The translations under genes were made by a program, and so were the position numbers. Positions 60,132 through 64,000 of a stretch of 64,000 nucleotides of DNA are shown piece after piece; the first letter of the stretch is position 1; the number at the start of each line of letters is the position of its first letter. Origin of the DNA: Physcomitrium patens (taxonomy: Eukaryota; Streptophyta; Bryopsida; Funariales; Funariaceae). The notes beneath the pieces were generated by a model. It was not told where the DNA came from. It ran no database searches and was given only the letters and a program-made list of their open reading frames with translations. The DNA lies in contig NC_037266.1 in NCBI RefSeq assembly GCF_000002425.4, positions 1,890,903 to 1,954,902 of the forward strand, in the 5' to 3' direction.

Positions 60132-61427
60132 TTGCCAAGAGCACTTGCGGAAAATTTGATCAATAGGCCAGGGTTTCTTCTGAGATCATTAACTAAGAGT
60201 GGGGGAATCACAGAAGAGTTGGGTACTCCATTGGGTACGTTTTCAAAAGCAGAAATTACCGATTTCGTCAAAACTGGTTCCATAGAGTGGCATAAATTAT
60301 TGGTCAATAAGGGCCAATTCAGTGTGTTTCAAAATCCGTCATTCTCACCTCCTATTCAACCAATAAACTTGTTCAAGGATAATAATAGCAAATTGAGCAA
60401 GGTAGAAAGTTTAGAAAATATATTTGGAAGAGACGCAGACTATATTAACAAACGATTAAGTGTCACATTGTCAAATTCAATGACAACGGGAGGTCCAGCG
60501 GTTCCCATAGCAATACAAATGGGTACTGTGAGTGATCGCACAACTAGCATGGCTCCATTACCTACCTTTAGGGGCTTTCCGGGAGCAGATCCAGATCAAC
60601 ATTTGTCACAGTTTTTGACAGCATGTGTCGCCAATAATGGGAGAATCGAGGATATTTGGTTACGATGGTTGTCAACAATCTTAAAGGATACGATGTTTGA
60701 ATGGTATAACCGTCAACCAGTTGGTCAATTTTCGAACTGGGAAGCATTGAAGAATATATTTTTGACCCATTTTCGACCAATTGGTTTTAAAGACCGTCTT
60801 CGAGGAAGGTTAATGAACAGCAAAATGATCCTAGGAGAGGCGGTGGAATCGTACTATGGCCGAGTGGCTGATATACTTAGTAAGTGGCCGAACCACCAAA
60901 TGCCGAAGGCATTTGTATTATCTATATTAATAAATGGTTTGCACCCATTAGAGCTAAAAATGTTTTTAAAAGAAGCTCAACCAGTTACGGTATCTGCATC
61001 CCTTGATAGAGCCAAGGTTTGGGAGGAATGCCATTATGATCAATTTTTAACTACAAGTGCCACAATGATACTAGTTCAAAGTAATTATTAATATCTGGCT
61101 TTGAACTGATCAGTGGATAGTTATCCACAGATGATCAAAACAGTGGCCCATTCAAGTGCCAATACTCAGGGGCCAGTTAATGTTACCCCATTACAAGCTT
61201 TACCACCGCAAGTCACAACAGCATATGCTCCATATTTTCCATATCAAACACAAGAGTCAACTTTGGCAGAAAAACAAATAATACCAGCTTCAAAAGATTC
61301 CAATGAAGCCTTGTTATTGAACTTGAAGAAGAAAATGGAAGAAATGGTCGTTAATATGGCCAAAGATAAGGAGAAGAGGCAAAAGCCAACCAATACTAGA
61401 ACTAATGTATGGTGCAGTAATTGTTAG
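60132..61427 (+). pseudogene. Gag of element C
   Basis: A 319-codon open stretch (60132-61091) contains the retrotransposon gag domain, with MFEWYNRQPVGQFSNWEALK and LTHFRPIGFKDRLRGRLMNS. A TAA at 61089 and a TGA at 61107 interrupt it, and the same frame continues to a TAG at 61425 inside a first CCHC knuckle (CSNC-stop-SHGHLVTEC). The ATG at 60132 is the first in the open stretch; the true gag start may be slightly upstream. Confidence 0.9.
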
Positions 61428-61751
61428 AGCCATGGTCATTTGGTAACGGAATGCCCTTCACCTTCACAAGTGTTGGATAAATGTACATTTTGTAGAAGCA
61501 AGCATTTAACCACTAATTATTAGAATTTGCAAAGACAATAATAATTCAGTAATCCGACCATGATTCCACCAACTCTATGGGATGTCAATCAAGTTCAAAC
61601 AAGAAATACGTTTGGATGGCATGGAAATTGATCTAACCGATAAAATCGAGCAGTCAATCATTTTCAGAATTCCACTTATAATCAGGGGTTTGTATCAAAT
61701 CCTCACAACTATGGTAAGGAGCAGCATAGGTATCAGCCATATGTTTCATCG

Positions 61752-62138
61752 ATGCCATTGAACCAAGTACAACCGGGACAACCAGGATCGTTTTCTCAAC
61801 CTACATGGAACAAACCTAGTAGGTATACAGTGGTGGAGACACCCAATATGCCTGATGGAGGTACAAAAAGGCCATTATGTTGTTTCCGTTGTAGACAGAT
61901 TGGTCATTACACCAATGAATGTCCCGATCCAAGAGCCAGTGATGATTATGCGCCAGTTTGTGGAAATTGCAAGCAGTCAGGGCATACGTATCAGCAATGT
62001 AATGCTCCATTCAATTTCAATAATCGAGATCAGCAGATCCAAAGTCTAGGAAAAATGGAGGGGATAAATCGAGGTCCTCAAGACTCTTCAGTAAATTGGG
62101 TGGAATGTGTCCATACCGTTCTTACTAGGAGTCAGTAA
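61752..62138 (+). pseudogene. Gag nucleocapsid zinc knuckles of element C
   Basis: Two CCHC knuckles: CFRCRQIGHYTNEC and CGNCKQSGHTYQQC. The frame is the same as for gag at 60132. A TAA at 62136 ends this open piece after SQ. Confidence 0.9.
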
Positions 62139-62165
62139 AAAGGGAAGGGCCAATCACACCCAATT

Positions 62166-62912
62166 ATGGATCCATCCCATTCAAGTCCTGACACTGGAAA
62201 AGTCTTGAGCCCTGATTTGGTTGCGAAGCCCAATGAGGTCCCAATTACGGAGTTTTTAGTTCCGTCTCGAGCCGGTCTGTTCCCACCGCAGTTCCAAGAA
62301 GCATCATACCCATTGAAAGATCTCCTTGGGAAAGGAAGTCCCAAGGAAGCTCAAGCTGCTGTTCCAATTCCAAGTCCAGGGCAGCAGAATAATTTACCTC
62401 ACGGAGTTAAACTCAAATCCATGAAACAGAAGAAGGCATTGGAAATTATCCTAAATATGGAACCCTACGATATTTTAAAAGATTTGGATGCTATTCGGCC
62501 TTCAATTTCTATGAAGCAACTTCTAACAGTCGCACCAGAGTGTCGTTTCACCTTGAATTCATCCCTAACAAGACATCGGCATCGTAATATGGAAGTTTGT
62601 AAAGTTAGTTTGAACCTTGATCCAGGTGCACCAACCATTGATGTTTCGATTGACGGTATTCGGATCTGTGGCGTCCAGGTAGATAGAGGTTCCAGCATCA
62701 ATTTAATGAACGCTGATACAATGGATGCTTTAGATCTGGAACAATTAGTCCCCACGACATTGGTATTACGGATGGCAGATCATAGCCGAGTTAAGCCAAT
62801 GGATATTTTACGGAGTGTTCAAACTATAATTGTAGGTATTGCATATGAAATTGACTACATTGTCTTTCGCTTACAACGTTCGACTTTATCGTACTCTATT
62901 TTATTGGGATGA
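62166..62912 (+). pseudogene. Retropepsin region of element C
   Basis: Same frame as gag. It contains APTIDVSIDGIRICGVQVDR and GSSINLMNADTMDAL; element B has D-S-G at the site where this copy has D-R-G, so the catalytic Ser/Thr position is replaced. A TGA at 62910 interrupts the LLG-stop-PWLYQ motif, where Arg is expected. Confidence 0.88.
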
Positions 62913-62960
62913 CCTTGGTTGTATCAAACAAAGGTCAAGAACGATTGAGGTCGGGGTACT

Positions 62961-64000
62961 TTGACAATTGATAAGGGCGTAGATAAAATGGTGTTACAAA
63001 TGTACCCAGTACGCTATCACGGGGAGTCTCAGTTGCTAGTATCTGAATTGACGTCGGACGAAGAGCTTAGCTCCGAGGATGACATAGAAGTATCGAGTAC
63101 AGAGGCCAATGTGGAGGCAGTAGAGCACCCTGAGGTGGTGTACCAATGTGGAGGTCCGGGGGAGTACTTGATATACCCGAAGGATTCGGAAAACTCTGAT
63201 TATGTTAGTATTGACTGGAAACCTCGGTACGATGTGCACCATGTTAGTGTCCTCGAGACGGGATTTGTTACTTTACATATGTCGGACATACCGAGTAACT
63301 TTAAATCACTGCGGGAATTGAAAGAGAGTATTGTTGCTGAACCTATATGTCAAACTATTAACTTAGCAACCACGGCCAAACCTCGGCTAATTAAGGTCTA
63401 CGAAGGTATTAAGGAACAAGAGTTGACTTGTTGGACAGACTTTTTCTTATATCATAAATCCGCTTTTGCTTGGACTTATGATGATCTACAAGGTATCCCC
63501 GCTGATGTCTGTGAACATCGTATCATATTGGAAGAAAACGCTAAACCGGTACGCCAAAGGCAACATCATCTTAATCCTAAATATTCTCTTATGGTGAAGG
63601 AAGAATTGGACAAGCTTCTTGCGGTGGGTTTCATTTACTCGGTACCGAATAGTGAGTGGATTTCTCCAATTGTGATGGTGTTGAAAAAGAACGGAAAAAT
63701 CTGAATTTGTCAAGATTTCCGAAAACTTAATGCAGCCACCAAGAAAGATTACTTTCTGTTACCATTCACGGACAGTATATTGGACGCCGTCGTCGGTCAC
63801 GAATGCTATTTGTTTCTCGATGGTTTCTTCGGGTATAATCAAGTTCAAATTGCAAAAGAAGACCAGCTCAAGACAACCTTTACTACGGATTGGGACACAT
63901 TTGCTTATCGCGTGATGCCTTTTGGGTTATGTAACGTCCCAGCCACGTTCCAATGCGTGATGACTCAGGCTTTTGAAGACTATCTCCGGATGTTTATAGA
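62961..64000 (+). pseudogene. Reverse transcriptase N-terminal half of element C
   Basis: Linker and RT, still in the gag frame: EELDKLLAVGFIYSVPNSEW, SPIVMVLKKNGKI, a TGA at 63702 (expected Arg), CQDFRKLNAAT, FLDGFFGYNQVQI and RVMPFGLCNVPATFQCVMTQ. The window ends just before the YxDD box. Confidence 0.9.

Larger units (their letters stand above)
59021..64000 (+). mobile_element. Ty3/gypsy element C, truncated by the window end
   Basis: A 5' LTR, an 18-bp primer binding site and a gag-pol frame reaching into RT. It is the same family as element B but far better preserved and less AT-rich. The remaining RT, RNase H, integrase and 3' LTR would lie beyond the window. Confidence 0.9.

Noticed and set aside
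1-64000. CRISPR arrays, rRNA genes, or bacterial operons
   Set aside because: None seen. Short-period repeats are microsatellites, coding minisatellites or the LRR array.

Overview
The window looks like nuclear DNA of a land plant, most likely a moss (Physcomitrium-like). That is an inference from three things: intron-rich plant genes set in AT-rich spacers, plant-only gene families (NPH3, UBA2-type RRM proteins, a plant complex I accessory protein), and a 72-bp LRR array of the 'NELGNLTSLTTFDIS' kind that I associate with moss genomes. There are no bacterial features.

Layout. 1-928: 3' end of a decayed Ty1/copia element (RNase H remnant plus 3' LTR). 2178-12357 (-): a complete 24-exon gene for the largest subunit of RNA polymerase I, 1716 aa, reconstructed with every junction in phase. 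12358-14401: shared upstream region. 14402-18350 (+): a 6-exon UBA2-like protein with two RRMs, 384 aa. 18.4-20.6 kb: spacer with an unidentified decayed coding remnant. 20680-26049 (+): a 17-exon HAD-family purine 5'-nucleotidase, 666 aa, with one GC-AG intron. 28655-33381 (+): a very long BTB/NPH3 protein (1328 aa) with a Ser-rich minisatellite inside the NPH3 domain and a His/Arg/Ser-rich tail. 36725-37943 (+): a small mitochondrial membrane protein, 131 aa.

From about 38 kb onward the window is AT-rich and filled with retrotransposons. 39835-46187 (-) is a complete but dead Ty3/gypsy chromovirus (element A) with both LTRs, PBS, polypurine tract and a chromodomain remnant. It abuts a decayed LRR array of about 16 units (46195-47330). 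47740-57187 (+) is a second, unrelated Ty3/gypsy element (element B) with about 840-bp LTRs and an additional coiled-coil reading frame between integrase and the 3' LTR. 57597-57766 is a truncated LTR of the element A family. 59021-64000 (+) is a younger member of element B's family (element C). It has a tRNA-Asp-like primer binding site and a gag-pol frame that stays in one frame for 3.9 kb, broken only by nonsense codons; it runs off the window end.

The functional genes serve rRNA synthesis (RNA polymerase I), nuclear RNA binding, nucleotide turnover, BTB/NPH3 signalling or ubiquitin adaptor work, and mitochondrial respiration. They do not form an operon-like system. The least explained pieces are the extra ORF of element B, the single-frame, transition-only decay of element C, and the repeat-expanded NPH3 protein.
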